Below, one piece after another: positions 63,798 to 64,000 of a stretch of DNA of 64,000 nucleotides. Both the position numbers and the translations under genes were made by a program. The stretch is from Epiperipatus broadwayi. Taxonomy: Eukaryota; Onychophora; Udeonychophora; Euonychophora; Peripatidae. The stretch is taken from NCBI GenBank assembly GCA_028023455.1, contig JAQFVV010006542.1, positions 775,271 to 839,270 on the forward strand, written 5' to 3'. Position 1 is the first letter of the stretch. Each line of letters opens with the position of its first letter. The notes below the pieces were generated by a model. The model was not told where the DNA came from. It did not search any database and saw only the letters and a program-made list of their open reading frames with translations.

Positions 63798-64000
63798 GCC
63801 CATTAATTGTATGAAAATTAAACATGAACTATCTATCAAGAAAATATAAATACTAAACATTTGCTCCAAAAAATAATAATTTGATGATAATATTGTTAGA
63901 CAAATTAACATGTTATTTAACTTGAGGGATGTAATGCTATTACATTTATTATCACAAAGCCATATATTCCTTGGATTTAACTTTAATGAGAAAGAACATC

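Overview
This is a strongly AT-rich, gene-poor stretch of animal nuclear DNA. I could not support any intact host protein-coding gene. Nearly everything recognisable is mobile-element debris: several LINE fragments (RTE/Jockey-like and L1/Tx1-like), two Penelope-like (PLE) GIY-YIG fragments, two Ty3/gypsy fragments, a hAT-type MITE with exact 8-bp target duplications, a tRNA-derived SINE family, foldback elements and long microsatellites. The mix points to a metazoan, most likely an invertebrate. The species cannot be named from this window.

The most notable content is a set of about a dozen hammerhead ribozyme (HHR) motifs found by reading conserved repeat cores on both strands. Nine share the core CTGATGA / short stem II / GAAA / 2-3 bp stem III / GTC. 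They occur in two related repeat families: a foldback family (29.0-29.8, 44.9 and 52.8 kb) and a tandem array of 420-426 bp units (37.4-39.2 kb). Three more, with a different stem II and an AUA or AUC cleavage triplet, lie at 30.6, 33.06 and 42.5 kb. The outer part of stem I, stem II and stem III differ between copies but mostly keep pairing. The tandem array looks like a retrozyme: a small non-autonomous retroelement with type I hammerheads, a class thought to depend on PLE or LTR machinery. PLE fragments are present in the same window.

Layout: 1.1 kb PLE endonuclease; 1.4-7.6 kb featureless AT-rich DNA; 7.6-10.4 kb less AT-rich island; 12.0 kb perfect hairpin; 15.4-16.2 kb zinc-knuckle ORF1 remnant; 18.2 kb 435-bp palindrome, then Ty3 gag and a broken coiled-coil frame (18.8-19.8); 22.3 kb palindrome; 23.4-24.2 kb CpG-retaining segment; 24.4-26.6 kb minus-strand LINE beside a plus-strand LINE RT piece (27.0-27.3); 27.8-31.1 kb palindromic MITE family, one copy split by the hammerhead foldback; 32.8-33.2 kb MITE with hammerhead; 37.2-39.2 kb hammerhead array; 40.0-42.4 kb Ty3 gag-PR-RT-RNaseH without integrase; 44.3 and 48.9 kb SINEs; 50.0-50.4 kb foldback; 52.6-53.0 kb hammerhead foldback; 54.1-55.0 kb PLE piece and hAT MITE; 55.4-55.8 kb RTE 3' end; 56.5-57.4 kb second inverted-head tandem array; 58.1-58.9 kb LINE C-terminus; 59.4-60.2 kb a (TATC)n tract of about 836 bp; 61.0-61.6 kb LINE C-terminus; 62.0-63.6 kb LINE RT.

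No working pathway is encoded. What may still act is RNA: self-cleaving ribozymes and long hairpins if the repeats are transcribed.
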